DNA of 63,783 bases from Exilibacterium sp. (GTDB lineage: Bacteria; Pseudomonadota; Gammaproteobacteria; Pseudomonadales; Cellvibrionaceae): the NCBI GenBank assembly GCA_028280195.1, contig JANQMH010000040.1:1-63783 (forward strand), in the 5' to 3' direction. Both the position numbers and the translations under genes were made by a program. How positions within the stretch are numbered: the stretch's first letter is position 1; each line of letters begins with the position of its first letter. Of the stretch, positions 51,491-62,200 are shown in pieces. The notes under the pieces were generated by a model. The model made no database searches, was not told the origin of the DNA, and was given only the letters and a program-made list of their open reading frames with translations.

Positions 51491-51988
51491 TCAATTAATC
51501 AGCGCCAGCACCCAGTTCGACAGCTCTGCGGCCGTCTTGCGGGACCAGTCCTCCAACAGCAAAAAGTGCGGGATCAGCACAGACTCCTGCCACCACAGGT
51601 CTTTGTCGATCGGCACCAGCGCCGGCACCAGCAACAGCGCCGCCACCACCACGATAACGCCGCGGGCGAGGCCAAACACCATGCCGAACAGGCGGTCGGT
51701 TCCCGACAGACCGGTTATCTTCACCAGTTCGCCAATCAGGTAGTTAACCATGGCGCCCACTACCAGTGTAGCGGCAAACAGCAGCCCGAAGGCGACCATA
51801 TCGCGAATAGAGGGGGTTTGAACGGTATCTACCAGAACGGCGGCCAGCGGGTCGCGAAAGGTCATGGCTACGATAAACGCCAAGACCCAGTTGGCCAGCG
51901 ACAGCGCTTCGCGAACAAAGCCGCGTTTAAGACTAATAAGGCTGGATACAGCCAATATGGCCACTATCGTCCAGTCCGCCCAATTCAT
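51491..51988 (-). CDS. cvpA: Colicin V production protein CvpA
   Basis: A 165-residue inner-membrane protein with four hydrophobic helices ([65 protein letters not shown]). The family motif [18 protein letters not shown] is intact. CvpA affects envelope integrity and colicin V export; its exact role is unclear. Position upstream of purF is standard. Confidence 0.93.
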   Translation of the reverse strand: MNWADWTIVAILAVSSLISLKRGFVREALSLANWVLAFIVAMTFRDPLAAVLVDTVQTPSIRDMVAFGLLFAATLVVGAMVNYLIGELVKITGLSGTDRLFGMVFGLARGVIVVVAALLLVPALVPIDKDLWWQESVLIPHFLLLEDWSRKTAAELSNWVLALIN

Positions 51989-52076
51989 ATACTCTACGGC
52001 TGCCCAACTGACTCGCTTTGACGGGTGTGCATTCTAGCAGAGCTGCGACATCAGTGACCATAGCGGGCCGGCGCCC

Positions 52077-52595
52077 TCAGGGGCGAAAGCGCAGCACCAG
52101 CGTCTCCACATCGAGCGCTTTGTCGAGTTCCTGTTTGACCGTCCAGGCGCTCTGTTTGTCGATTTTCGGCCCGACAAATACCCTGATCGCCGGCCCCTTG
52201 GTGGTGGTGACTGCGCGGGTATAGGCCTTATAGCCGTCGGCGATCAGCCGCTCGCGCAATTCCCGGGCGCGCTTTTCACTGCTGAAACTGGCCACCTGCA
52301 CCACCCAGGCGACGGGGATGCCCTGGGGGTCGAGGCGCTTGGGCGCCGGCGTCTCATCGACCGGGGCGCCGGCGTCGGGCTGGAACATTTGCTGCGGCTC
52401 CCTGGCCGCTACGATACCCTGGGGCCGCACCGGCTCGCGCGTTTCCAGCGGCACCAGCCCGGGCGCCGGCGGAATCTGGCTGCTGGTATCCACCGGGCGC
52501 CGCACCTCGCGGTCAAACAGTACCGGCAGGAACAGCACCGCGGCCGCCGTCAGTACCACCGCTCCCACCAGCCGCTGTTTTAAACCGTCATCCAC
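52077..52595 (-). CDS. SPOR-domain protein (DedD-like)
   Basis: A 172-residue protein with one N-terminal membrane helix (RLVGAVVLTAAAVLFLPVLF), a Pro-rich periplasmic linker and a C-terminal SPOR domain (~95-170: WVVQVASFSSEKRARELRERL and AIRVFVGPKIDKQSAW). SPOR domains bind denuded septal peptidoglycan, so the protein should localise to the division site. The start is GTG at 52595 with AAGGGG upstream. DedD occupies the same place between folC and cvpA in E. coli. Confidence 0.9.
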   Translation of the reverse strand: MDDGLKQRLVGAVVLTAAAVLFLPVLFDREVRRPVDTSSQIPPAPGLVPLETREPVRPQGIVAAREPQQMFQPDAGAPVDETPAPKRLDPQGIPVAWVVQVASFSSEKRARELRERLIADGYKAYTRAVTTTKGPAIRVFVGPKIDKQSAWTVKQELDKALDVETLVLRFRP

Positions 52596-52622
52596 ATCGA
52601 GTCCCCTTCCCGGTCATGGCTT

Positions 52623-53906
52623 TCAGCCGCCGCCGCGGCAGATATCGAGTACCGCGGCCACGGTCAAAAACGATCCCAGCACCACCACCCGGCCGCCCGG
52701 CCCGGCCCGGGCGACAGCCCCGGCAAAGGCATCGGCCACTGTATCACAGGCACGCGCCCGGGCACCCTGCCCGCTCAGCACCTGCTGCAGATGCGCGGCA
52801 CTGGCGGCGCGCGGCATATCTTCGAGGCCGGCGACAAACCAGTGCTCGATCACCGTATTCAGGGCCTCGGTGCAGGCGGCAATATCTTTATCGGCCATCA
52901 TCGCCAGTACCGCGCAGGTGGGTGCGGCTGCCGGCATCTGCCGCAGGCGCCGGCCCAGATAGGCGGCGGCGGCAGGGTTGTGAGCGACGTCCAAAACCAG
53001 CTGCACCCCGCCGTAGACCAGGGTCTGCAGGCGCCCCGCCAGCGTCAGGCGCGGCAACACCGCGCGAATGTCCGCAGCCGGCGGCGGCTGCGGCAGGCCG
53101 TACAGCGCCTGCAAGCCAGCGGCCACACTCGGCAGCGGCAGCCCGGGAAGCGCCAGCCCCTCGAGCTGCACGGCGTTGCCGCGCGCATCCCGGCCGCGAA
53201 ACGACCAGCTGTCGCCGCCCGGCTGAAAATCAAAGTCCCGCCCGACCAATTGCAGCTCAGCCCCCACCTTGGCGGCGGTTTCGGCAATCGAGGCCGGCGC
53301 CGCCGCATCGGCGCAAATCGCCGGGCGGCCGGCGCGAAACACGCCGGCCTTCTCGCGCCCGATCAGCTCGCGGGTATCGCCGAGCCAGGCCTGATGATCG
53401 AGGGCGATGGAGGTCACCACGGCAATATCCGCATCCCATAGATTCACCGCATCCAGGCGTCCGCCCAGGCCCACCTCGAGCAGCAGGATCTCGGGCGGCT
53501 GCAGGCCCGCACCCGGCGCCATAAAGATGTCGACCGCGGCCAGGGTGCCGAATTCAAAATAGGTCAGGCTGATATCGCCGCGGGCCGCATCGATACGCGC
53601 AAACGCCCGGCACACGCGCTGCTCGGACACCGGCTGCCCCTGCAGGCGGATACGCTCGCAGTAGTGCTGCAGATGGGGAGAGGTGTAGGCGCCCACCCGC
53701 CGGCCCGCCTGCAGCAGTATCTGCTCCATGGCGGCGACACAGGAACCTTTGCCGTTGGTACCGGCAACGGTGATGATGGTGGGGGTGCCGCTGAGCAGGC
53801 CGAGTTTTTGCGCCACCGCGCCGACCCGCTCCAGCCCCAGATCGATGGCGCTGGGGTGGGATTGTTGCAGCCACTCCAGCCAGTCGTGCAGCGCTGTAAA
53901 TCTCAT
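52623..53906 (-). CDS. folC: Dihydrofolate/folylpolyglutamate synthase FolC
   Basis: A 427-residue Mur-ligase-type enzyme that adds glutamate to dihydropteroate and folates. The ATP loop is VAGTNGKGSCVAAME; further motifs are YTSPHLQHYCERIR, LEVGLGGRLDAVN, and SIALDHQAWLGDTRELIGRE. The C-terminal domain has LDVAHNPAAAAYL. Length and order (accD-folC-dedD) are typical. Confidence 0.94.
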   Translation of the reverse strand: MRFTALHDWLEWLQQSHPSAIDLGLERVGAVAQKLGLLSGTPTIITVAGTNGKGSCVAAMEQILLQAGRRVGAYTSPHLQHYCERIRLQGQPVSEQRVCRAFARIDAARGDISLTYFEFGTLAAVDIFMAPGAGLQPPEILLLEVGLGGRLDAVNLWDADIAVVTSIALDHQAWLGDTRELIGREKAGVFRAGRPAICADAAAPASIAETAAKVGAELQLVGRDFDFQPGGDSWSFRGRDARGNAVQLEGLALPGLPLPSVAAGLQALYGLPQPPPAADIRAVLPRLTLAGRLQTLVYGGVQLVLDVAHNPAAAAYLGRRLRQMPAAAPTCAVLAMMADKDIAACTEALNTVIEHWFVAGLEDMPRAASAAHLQQVLSGQGARARACDTVADAFAGAVARAGPGGRVVVLGSFLTVAAVLDICRGGG

Positions 53907-53916
53907 GGGTAGAACG

Positions 53917-54780
53917 CTAAGCGGCCGGCCGGTGGGTGAGCTTGGCGAGAATGGCGGCGATGCGCGCGCGCATATCGCGGCGGTGCAGAATCATATCGAT
54001 GGCGCCGTGCTCGAGCAGAAATTCACTGCGCTGAAAACCCTTCGGCAGCTTCTGGCGAATGGTCTGCTCGATAATATTGGGCCCGGCAAAGCCGGCGCGG
54101 GCGCCCGGCTCGGCGGCGTTGATATCCCCGAGCAGCGCCAGGCTGGCGGAAACACCGCCGTAGACCGGATCGGTCATCACCGAAATATACGGTGTGCCCT
54201 GCAGTTTCAGCCGCTCGATCACGGCGCTGGTCTTGGCCATCTGCATCAGTGAGATCAACGCCTCCTGCATACGCGCGCCGCCGGTAGCGGAGAAACATAC
54301 CAGCGGTATATTCTCCTCCAGCGCCAGCTGCGCGGCACGGGTGAATTTTTCACCCACGGCATAGCCCATGGAACCGCCGTGAAAGGCGAATTCAAAAGCT
54401 GCGGCAACAATCGGCTGGCCGTGGAGTTCGCCTTTCATGGCAACCAGCGCATCCTTTTCGCCGGTGGCCTTCTGCGCACTGCTGAGCCGGTCGCGGTACT
54501 TTTTCACGTCCTTGAATTTGAGCCGGTCAATCGGCTCCACATCCGCAGCCAGTTCCTCGCGCCCGTCGCTGTCGAGAAAGATATCCAGTCGCTTGCGCGC
54601 GCCGATGCGCATATGGTGGTCGCACTTGGGACACACATCGAGGTTGCGCTCCAGCTCCGGGCGATACAGAACGGCGCCGCACTTGATACATTTTTTCCAC
54701 AGGCCCTCCGGCACTTTGCTGCTGCCGCGCTTGCCTTCGGAACGCACCACCGAGGGTACAATTTTATCCAACCAGCTCAT
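53917..54780 (-). CDS. accD: Acetyl-CoA carboxylase carboxyltransferase subunit beta AccD
   Basis: Carboxyltransferase beta subunit that, with AccA, makes malonyl-CoA for fatty acid synthesis. It opens [12 protein letters not shown] and has an N-terminal C4 zinc finger ([10 protein letters not shown]...CPKCDHHM). The crotonase-fold region includes [15 protein letters not shown] and [19 protein letters not shown]. The ATG at 54780 gives 287 residues; upstream frame extends but is non-homologous. It lies between trpA and folC, as in Pseudomonas. Confidence 0.95.
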   Translation of the reverse strand: MSWLDKIVPSVVRSEGKRGSSKVPEGLWKKCIKCGAVLYRPELERNLDVCPKCDHHMRIGARKRLDIFLDSDGREELAADVEPIDRLKFKDVKKYRDRLSSAQKATGEKDALVAMKGELHGQPIVAAAFEFAFHGGSMGYAVGEKFTRAAQLALEENIPLVCFSATGGARMQEALISLMQMAKTSAVIERLKLQGTPYISVMTDPVYGGVSASLALLGDINAAEPGARAGFAGPNIIEQTIRQKLPKGFQRSEFLLEHGAIDMILHRRDMRARIAAILAKLTHRPAA

Positions 54781-54864
54781 TGGTCCTACTCTTTTCTCGC
54801 TCTGCTCTTTAGGCGCCCGGCTATCTCGTTTGCAAACCGTTTTACAGGTTTGCAAGTCCGCGGT

Positions 54865-55689
54865 TCACAGTTCGTCGAGACCGGCGCGGATCGGTGCCAC
54901 CAGCTGCGCCAGCCCCTCGGCAACGGCGGCGGCGTCAGCACCCGCCCGGCTGCCCATATAATCCACCAGTACGCTGCCCACCACCGCGCCATCGGCGCTG
55001 GCGGCGATGGCTTTGGCGGAGGCCGCATCCTTGATGCCGAAACCCACACAGATAGGCAGTTCGGTAAGCTCGCGCAAGGCATCGACTTTGTGTCTGACGT
55101 CATCGACATCGAGGTGACCGGCCCCTGTCACTCCTTTCAGGGAAACATAGTAGAGGAAGCCGCCGGCCAGAGACGCAATCTGCTCGGCCCGCTCGCGCGA
55201 GGTGGTGGGCGCCAGCAGAAAGATGTTTTCGATGGCCGCCGCCTGCAGCTCGCGGTTGAGGGCGGCGGCCTCCTCCGGCGGCAGATCCACTGTCAGCAGA
55301 CCATCGACACCGGCCTCGGCCGCGGCGCGGGCAAATTCGCCATAGCCCATGCGCTCGATCGGATTGGCGTAGCCCATCAATACCAGCGGCGTATCACTGT
55401 CAGTTTTCCGGAAAGTGTTTACCAGCTCCAGTGTCCGCCGCAAACTGGCGCCCTTGGCCAGTGCACGCTCGTGCCCGCGCTGGATCACCGGCCCTTCGGC
55501 CATGGGATCGGAAAACGCCACGCCCAGTTCGATAATATCGGCGCCCTGCCGCACCAGCGCATGCATGGCCGGTATCGTCGCGTCGAGATCAGGGTCGCCG
55601 CAGACAATGTAGGTAATCAGCGCCTTGCGCCCCTGCGCGCGCAAATCGCCGAGGCGGCGGTTGATGCGATTTGTCGATTGGCTCGCCAT
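54865..55689 (-). CDS. trpA: Tryptophan synthase alpha chain TrpA
   Basis: Cleaves indole-3-glycerol phosphate to indole and glyceraldehyde 3-phosphate. The catalytic Glu and Asp are in DIIELGVAFSDPMAEGPVIQ. The loop LLLAPTTS-type segment (IFLLAPTTSRERAEQI), FLYYVSLKGVTGAG and VGFGIKDAASA (phosphate loop) are intact. ATG at 55689 lies seven bases after the trpB stop. Forms the alpha2beta2 complex with TrpB. Confidence 0.95.
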   Translation of the reverse strand: MASQSTNRINRRLGDLRAQGRKALITYIVCGDPDLDATIPAMHALVRQGADIIELGVAFSDPMAEGPVIQRGHERALAKGASLRRTLELVNTFRKTDSDTPLVLMGYANPIERMGYGEFARAAAEAGVDGLLTVDLPPEEAAALNRELQAAAIENIFLLAPTTSRERAEQIASLAGGFLYYVSLKGVTGAGHLDVDDVRHKVDALRELTELPICVGFGIKDAASAKAIAASADGAVVGSVLVDYMGSRAGADAAAVAEGLAQLVAPIRAGLDEL

Positions 55690-55696
55690 AGCGCTG

Positions 55697-56905
55697 TTAT
55701 ACCTCGATACCATCGATATCGGCAACGGTGAGAATGTCCTTGTCACCGCGCCCGGACAGGTTGACGACTATCGTCTTGTCGGCCGGCATCTGCCGCGCCA
55801 GCTTTTCGGCATAAGCCAGTGCGTGGCTGGACTCCAGGGCCGGCATGATACCTTCCACCCGGGTCAGTTTGCGAAAAGCCGCCAGCGCTTCATCGTCGTT
55901 GACGGCGACGTACTCGACCCGCTTCATGTCTTTCAGCCAGGCGTGCTCCGGCCCTACGCCCGGGTAGTCGAGCCCCGCCGACACCGAGTGGGTTTCGATG
56001 ATCTGGCCATCTTCATCTTCCATCAGATAGGTGCGGTTGCCGTGCAGCACACCGGGAACGCCGTCGCTCAGCGGCGCGGCGTGCTTGCCGCTGTGCAGAC
56101 CCAGGCCGCCGGCCTCGACCCCGTACATGGCGACGCCGGCATCCTGCAGAAACGGATGAAACAGGCCGATGGCATTGGAGCCGCCGCCGACACAGGCAAC
56201 CAGCGCATCGGGCAGGCGGCCGCTTTGCTGCAGGCACTGCTGGCGTGCCTCGCGGCCGATAATGGATTGAAAATCCCGCACCAGTTGCGGGTAGGGATGG
56301 GGGCCGGCGACGGTGCCGATGATATAGAAGGTATCGTCGACATTGGTGACCCAATCGCGCATGGCCTCGTTCATGGCATCTTTCAAGGTGCGCGAGCCGG
56401 AGGTGACCGGTACCACCTCGGCACCCAACAGTTTCATGCGGTAGACATTGAGCGCCTGGCGTTTGACATCCTCCGCGCCCATAAACACCTGGCACTCCAG
56501 CCCCAGCCGCGCCGCTACCGTGGCACTGGCGACGCCGTGCTGGCCGGCACCGGTTTCGGCAATCACCCGGCGCTTGCCGGTGTGCTTCGCCAGCAGGGCC
56601 TGGCCGATGGTGTTGTTGACCTTGTGTGCACCGGTGTGATTGAGGTCCTCGCGCTTCAGATAAATCTGCGCACCGCCGACTTCGCGGCTCCAGCGCTCGG
56701 CCAGGTAGAGTGGAGACGGACGCCCCACATAGTGGGCCATATCCCGGTCGAACTCGGCCAGAAAAGTGCTGTCGTTTTTCAGGCGCTGATAGATTTCCTC
56801 CAACTCCTGCAGGGCCGGCATCAGTGTTTCGGAAACGAACTTGCCGCCGTAAGGGCCAAAGTGGCCCCTGGCATCGGGTACGCTGCGGTAATCAATGGTT
56901 TGCAT
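55697..56905 (-). CDS. trpB: Tryptophan synthase beta chain TrpB
   Basis: PLP enzyme condensing indole with serine to tryptophan. The PLP Lys is in [18 protein letters not shown], catalytic Glu in [14 protein letters not shown], and the phosphate loop in [14 protein letters not shown]. The cation-site region ([16 protein letters not shown]) is conserved. 402 residues, as usual. The gene is in the trpFBA-accD order found in pseudomonads, where trpBA expression can be indole-glycerol-phosphate induced via TrpI; no trpI is visible here. Confidence 0.96.
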   Translation of the reverse strand: MQTIDYRSVPDARGHFGPYGGKFVSETLMPALQELEEIYQRLKNDSTFLAEFDRDMAHYVGRPSPLYLAERWSREVGGAQIYLKREDLNHTGAHKVNNTIGQALLAKHTGKRRVIAETGAGQHGVASATVAARLGLECQVFMGAEDVKRQALNVYRMKLLGAEVVPVTSGSRTLKDAMNEAMRDWVTNVDDTFYIIGTVAGPHPYPQLVRDFQSIIGREARQQCLQQSGRLPDALVACVGGGSNAIGLFHPFLQDAGVAMYGVEAGGLGLHSGKHAAPLSDGVPGVLHGNRTYLMEDEDGQIIETHSVSAGLDYPGVGPEHAWLKDMKRVEYVAVNDDEALAAFRKLTRVEGIMPALESSHALAYAEKLARQMPADKTIVVNLSGRGDKDILTVADIDGIEV

Positions 56906-57003
56906 GGTCTGCTGCTACTCAATTGTTAAGGGCAAAGCGCTTTATACGCAGTGGCACAAAATGCCGGATTGCAATGTAGCCTGCCCGTTGCCGTTAGAAC
57001 GAC

Positions 57004-57636
57004 CTAAAACGACCGCGCCTGCCTGGCGGCGGCGACGAAGTCGGCCACCTTGCGCGGGTCTTTGCGCCCGGGAGCCGACTCCACCCCGCCGCTGACATCC
57101 ACCGCGTAGGGGCGGGTTGCGGCAATCGCGCGCTCCACGTTGCCACAATTCAGCCCCCCCGCCAACACCAGCGGTGCGGGCGCCTGCCGCGGCACCCGCG
57201 CCCAGTCGAAAGTCTCGCCGGTACCGCCCGGCACGCCCTCGCGGTAGGCATCGAGCAAGATGCCGGCGGCCGAACCGTACTCGGCCATGGCCGCGCCTAT
57301 ATCCAAATCCGCCTTCATGCGCAGGGCCTTCAGATAGGGGCGCCGAAACTGCTCGCAGTAGCTGCGCGCTTCGCCGCCGTGAAACTGCAGCAGATGCAGC
57401 GGGACCCGGGACAGCACCTCCCCGACAAACTCTGCGCCGGCATCGACAAACAGGCCCACCACCGTGGTGAAGGGGCCGGCGCACTCGGCGATCGCCCGCG
57501 CCTGCCCGGCGTCGACGAAACGCGGGCTGGCCGGATAAAAAACCAGGCCGATGGCATCGGCACCCGCCGCCACCGCCACCTGCGCATCGCCGACACTGGT
57601 GATACCGCAGATTTTGACCCTGACCTGAGCAGCCAT
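57004..57636 (-). CDS. trpF: Phosphoribosylanthranilate isomerase TrpF
   Basis: A 210-residue TIM-barrel isomerase of tryptophan synthesis. The catalytic Cys is in VRVKICGITSVGDAQ and the catalytic Asp in the C-terminal VDVSGGVESAPGRKDPRKV context; GLVFYPASPRFVD is the conserved loop. It lies 98 bp upstream of trpB on the same strand. The upstream gap 57637-57917 separates it from the divergent small membrane-protein pair and contains an alternating TATATATA tract on both strands. Confidence 0.94.
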   Translation of the reverse strand: MAAQVRVKICGITSVGDAQVAVAAGADAIGLVFYPASPRFVDAGQARAIAECAGPFTTVVGLFVDAGAEFVGEVLSRVPLHLLQFHGGEARSYCEQFRRPYLKALRMKADLDIGAAMAEYGSAAGILLDAYREGVPGGTGETFDWARVPRQAPAPLVLAGGLNCGNVERAIAATRPYAVDVSGGVESAPGRKDPRKVADFVAAARQARSF

Positions 57637-57917
57637 AAAAACAGCCCGTTCGACAAAGCGCGGATACTACCAGAATACGCCCCGGGAAGCGATGTTTTCC
57701 CTTATATTTCAAGCTATTAAAATCACTATTTGTATATATATACAGACTTGTGACAAACCTTTAAAATGCGCCCTGGCGGCGCGCCGCAGCTGCCGCGGAC
57801 ATGTCGCCGACAAAGGGCTCGAAAGGCCGCATGCCGCGGCCCGCCCGCCGCCCCGGCCAGTTTAAAATATTCAATAAAATCAAAAACTTAAATAATATCA
57901 ATGGAACTGAGAAAAGC

Positions 57918-58145
57918 GTGTCGAAGTCTGATAAACTAAAGGCCAAAATCGCCTTTCACGAAAAGATGTTTTTTGCCGCGCTGGCAGCTATATTTGCCGT
58001 TACCGGCTGGGCGGTGAACAGCGCCGACAGAGTGAGCGATCTCATGCTGCTGGGAGCGGCGCTGATCGTTATTTTCGGTATTGGATTCGGCATATGGAAT
58101 TACCGACAGATCCAGTCACTTATCGAGGACCTGGAAGATGCTTAG
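57918..58145 (+). CDS. Small two-helix membrane protein
   Basis: A 75-residue protein with a Lys-rich N-terminus (SKSDKLKAKIAFHEKMF) and two hydrophobic helices (FAALAAIFAVTGWAVN and LMLLGAALIVIFGIGFGIW), followed by an acidic end (SLIEDLEDA). I chose the GTG at 57918 with GAGAAAAG upstream; an ATG at 57801 would add a low-complexity basic region. No family recognised. It overlaps the next small gene by eight bases, so the two are probably one unit. They interrupt the common trpF-truA adjacency. Confidence 0.7.
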   Translation: MSKSDKLKAKIAFHEKMFFAALAAIFAVTGWAVNSADRVSDLMLLGAALIVIFGIGFGIWNYRQIQSLIEDLEDA

Positions 58146-58266
58146 CGAAGTGATTCCCACGCTGATGGTCTTTGCCGTGGCCGCATTTATGGCCTATCTT
58201 GCCTACGATGCCTATGGCGCCTACAAGAGCTACCAAAAAAAGAGCTGCCATAAACGCCACCGTTAA
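58138..58266 (+). CDS. Tiny single-helix membrane protein
   Basis: A 42-residue frame starting at ATG 58138 after CTGGAAG. It holds one hydrophobic helix (VIPTLMVFAVAAFMAYLAY) and a strongly basic end (KSYQKKSCHKRHR). It overlaps the stop of the upstream small gene. No family recognised. The overlap, a good ribosome site and clean membrane topology support a real gene. Confidence 0.6.
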   Translation: MLSEVIPTLMVFAVAAFMAYLAYDAYGAYKSYQKKSCHKRHR

Positions 58267-58324
58267 CCATTGCATTAAACACTACATTTTAAACACTACA
58301 TTAACCATTAGTGGTACCCGGCCC

Positions 58325-59221
58325 TCAGCCCCGACTCCCCGCCCCCGGCAGTGCCCCCAGCGCATGGGGTAAAAAATGCGGCCCGGGCAGCGAGGCCGGC
58401 AAGGCAAATTCCCGCGGATACGCAATCGCAACCAGGTACAGCCCCGCCGCCGGCGCAGTCGCTGCAGCGATATTGCGATCGCCGCCGGCCAGCACCTCCG
58501 CCACCCACTGCGGTGGATAGTCACCGCAACCCACCGCCAGCAGCACACCGGCAATATTGCGCACCATATGGTGTAAAAACGCGTTGGCCTGCACCTCGAA
58601 AATCACCAGATCGCCAATGCGCGCGATATCGAAGCGGTAGATATGCCGCACCGGACTCTGGGCCTGGCACTGAGCGGCGCGGAAAGCACTGAAGTCGTGC
58701 TCGCCGACCAGCGCAGCGGCGCCGCTGCGCATGGCACCGAGATCGAGGGGGCGGTGAAAATAAGTGAACTGATCGTGTTGCAGCGCAGTTCGCACGGCGC
58801 CATTGTAGATCACGTAGCGGTAACTGCGCCGCAGCGCGCTGAAACGCGCGTGAAACTGCGGCGCGACATTGCAGGCCCAGCGCACGCTGATGGTATCGGG
58901 CAGGCGGGTGTTGGTGCCCAGCACCCAGGCCCGGTCTTTGCGTTCGGCCAGGGTATCAAAGTGCACGACCTGGTTGGTAGCGTGTACCCCGGCATCGGTG
59001 CGCCCGGCACATACCAGCGTAACGGCTTCGTCGGCAATGCTCGACAGCGCCGCCTCCAGCGTCCGCTGGACCGTGGCGACACCACTGCGCTGGGCCTGGA
59101 AGCCGTGAAAACCGGCGCCGTTGTACTCCACACCCAAGGCCACCCGGGTCATGCCCGGCGGCCACTGCTGCCCGGGTAAAAACTCGCCGTTGCGTGTATA
59201 AGGTCTGTTGGGCTGGCTCAT
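58325..59221 (-). CDS. truA: tRNA pseudouridine(38-40) synthase TruA
   Basis: Converts U38-40 of many tRNAs to pseudouridine. The catalytic Asp is in VCAGRTDAGVHATNQVVHF; other signatures are VEYNGAGFHGFQ, RSYRYVIYN, and NAFLHHMVRNIAGVLLAVG. The ATG at 59221 gives a short extra N-terminus before MTRVALGVEYNG (ATG 59143-59152), which is an alternative start. Downstream of fimV, as in Pseudomonas. Confidence 0.94.
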   Translation of the reverse strand: MSQPNRPYTRNGEFLPGQQWPPGMTRVALGVEYNGAGFHGFQAQRSGVATVQRTLEAALSSIADEAVTLVCAGRTDAGVHATNQVVHFDTLAERKDRAWVLGTNTRLPDTISVRWACNVAPQFHARFSALRRSYRYVIYNGAVRTALQHDQFTYFHRPLDLGAMRSGAAALVGEHDFSAFRAAQCQAQSPVRHIYRFDIARIGDLVIFEVQANAFLHHMVRNIAGVLLAVGCGDYPPQWVAEVLAGGDRNIAAATAPAAGLYLVAIAYPREFALPASLPGPHFLPHALGALPGAGSRG

Positions 59222-59285
59222 GACTGCCAAAGGCCCCGCACGCTAGCCGCACGAAGCCTTCTGAATTGCGCCGGCGGCGGACCGC

Positions 59286-62200
59286 TCACATGCGCGACAG
59301 CAGCTCCTGCGCCTCGTGGCGCTGCTGGTCGTTGCCCTCTTCCGCCACCTCATCGAGGATGTCCTTGGCGCCGTCCTTGTCCCCCATATCGATATAGGCG
59401 CGGGCCAGATCGAGCTTGGTGGCAGCCTCGTCGGTGTCGGCGAGAAAATCCAGCTCGGCATTTTCATCTGACAGGTCGGCGCCACGATCCAGGGCCGCGC
59501 TGTCGATATCGGTATCGTTGGCCGCCGCCAGAGTATCGCCGGCACTGGCGTTATCAGGCACCGCCGCCAGCGCCGTGTCGAAAACCTCGTCATCGGCGCT
59601 TTCAAGCGCCTGGAGTTCGACAACCTCAGCGCCGCTGCCGCTCTGCGCCGGCTGCAGCGTATCGAAATCAGTTACCGGTTCCTCCATCGCCGGTTTGGCC
59701 GGCATATCCAGATCGCCCTCCTCGATATCCAGACCGTCGAGTTCGGCCTCCATATCCAACTCGGCGACGCCCGCGCTGCCATCCCCGGCATCGTCGAGAT
59801 CGAGGTTCGCAGCCAGCTCCTCGACTTCCTGATCGAGTGCTGCCATATCGACATCGCCCATCTCAAGGTCGAAATCGTCGCTGTCGAGGCTTTCGTCCAG
59901 AGAGGTATCCAGCGTATCCAGCGAGGTATCCAGCGCATCCGCCGCCGCGCCCTGCCCAGCCGCTGCAGCCTCTGCGCCGGCGTCGGCGAGATCCAGATCA
60001 TCGAGCTCCTCATCGAGAGAGAGGTCCAGCGCCAGTGCGTCGTCGGCGGTATCGGCAACCGCATCGCCGGCCTGATCCAGCTCCAGGGTCAGATCGTCGA
60101 GATCGGTATTGGTATCCTGCAGATCGAGACTGAGTTCAGTATCGGCGCTTTCCAGGTCGAGGGCGGGATCCTCTTTGCGGGAGGCCGCGGGCGCTTCGGC
60201 CAAGTCAGTCTCGTCGAGATCCAGATCGAGCTCCAGACTGTCGTCGGCGCCGGCCAGGTCGCCGCCGGCGCGGGTATCCAGTTCGTCGTCGGTATCGAGA
60301 CTCAGGTCCAGGTCGAGGTCTTCGAAGTCAGATTCCGCCGCGCCGGCTGCGGCCTCATCGAGATCCAGTTCCAGACTCAGTTCACCGGCATCTTCCGCCG
60401 CTTCGAGTTCAGCATCCAGGTCGGGCTCGGCGGCGGCCGGCGCAGCGGCATCGAAGTCGCCGGCATCGGGGATATGGCTGCGCAATTCCGCGGCGCGCTG
60501 GTTGGCAGCGGTGTCGTTATAGGTGAGCAGCTCGGCATAATCGCGATCGAACTTCTGTACCTGCCTGGACTCGGAAAACACCTCCAGCAGTTTCAACCTG
60601 ACATCGGTGCGGGCGGGATTGTCATCCAGCACCTTGCGCAGCATATCCTCGGCCTGGTCGAATTTGCCGTAGGCGATGTAGATGTCCGCCTCGCCCACCA
60701 CATCGCTGGTTTCGGCCTCGACCGTCTCCAGCGCCTGTTCGACGCTGTCGGTGTCCTCGAGTTCTTCTGCAAATGTCTCCTGCGGGGCCTCGACTTCGTC
60801 GGGCATCTCGAGATCATCGGCAACCGGGTCACTTTCCTGTTCGGCGAAAACATTATTGTCATCGAAGTGATCGAAATCACCGATGGCCTCATCCTCCGCC
60901 ACCGCCTCGCTGCGGCGGCGCATAAACAGCAAGATGGCACCGAGAACGGCTGCCAGCCCGGCGCCGAGCCAGAGGATATTGTCCAGCAGCGTATCCATAA
61001 AGGATTTCGGCTTGGGCGGCTGCGATCTGACAACTTTGGTCGGGTCGGGCTCCGCAGCCTGTGCAGTGGCGGCCGCCGGTGCGGGCGCCGGCGCTGCGGC
61101 TGCGGCACTGTCTGCCGCTGCGGCTTCGGCGGTGATATCTGCCGCTGCCGCGGTCTCGCCGCCGTCGACGGTTTCACCGACAGCGCTGAGATCGATGTCA
61201 ACTGCAGCGCCTGCATCAACCGCGGCGCCATCCGCTGCGGCGCCCTCGCCCTGCTGGCTAGCCAGCTGCAGCGCGCGCAGCTCCTGCTGGCTGACTTCCA
61301 CCAGGCGCTCCATGGTTTCGATCTGGGCCTCCAGATCGCCGATGCGGGAACTCAGCTCGGCATTGTCACGCTGGCTCTTGTCGAGTTGTTCCTGGGTGAT
61401 TGCAAGCTCGTTTTCAAGCGCCTCGATATCGCCGTCGGTGGCACCGCTGCCGCGGCCGGCCAGGGCACTTTCGGCATCGCCGGGCGCCCCCAGTTTGACG
61501 CGCCCCTGCCCGCTCGGCCGGGCACCGCCGTCACTCGCGGTGCGGCGCCCGCCATCCAGCTGGGCACCGGTGACTCTGCCGCCGGCCTCACCGCCGGCCC
61601 ACTGAGCATTCTGGATGGCCACTTCGGCCACCGCCTGCTGTGCCGACAGCGAATAAATCTCATCCAGGCTCGGCACCCGCAGGACCTGCCCCCTGCGCAG
61701 CAGATTGATATTGTTGTTGATAAAGGCGCCGGGGTTGATGCGCTGCAGTGCCAGCATGGTTTGCTGTATGGATACACTGCGATCCGGGCGCACCCGCTGG
61801 GCGATCTGCCACAGCGTGTCGTTGCTGGTCACCGGACCATAGACATCGACCGTGCGGCTGGGGCTGGCGCGCCCGGGCTGCTGCGGCTGACTGTACTCAG
61901 GCGCGGCGCGCGGCGGGGCCGGCGGTGGCGCCGCGGGCCGCGGCGGCGCAGCGGCCTGCGGCCGGGTCTGGGCACCCCGCACCGGTGCCGCGGGCTGGTC
62001 GCCGAATACCGGCAGATCCATCAGTAAGGTGTATTCGCGCAGCAGCCTGCCGGTCGGCCACTGTGTCTCGAGCAGAAAGTTCAGGTAGGGTTCGCGCACG
62101 GGTTTGCGCGAGGTAACGCGTACGATCGGGCCGGAGGGGTGATCGAGTACCACCCGAAACCTGAGATCCGACAGAAAAAATAGCCGCTCGACCCCGGCGC

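Noticed and set aside
60474-62027. Long open frame opposite fimV, and similar long opposite-strand frames over purF, trpA and fadD
   Set aside because: They arise from GC-rich codon bias of the real genes; translations are low-complexity and match no family, and the opposite strand has clear housekeeping genes.
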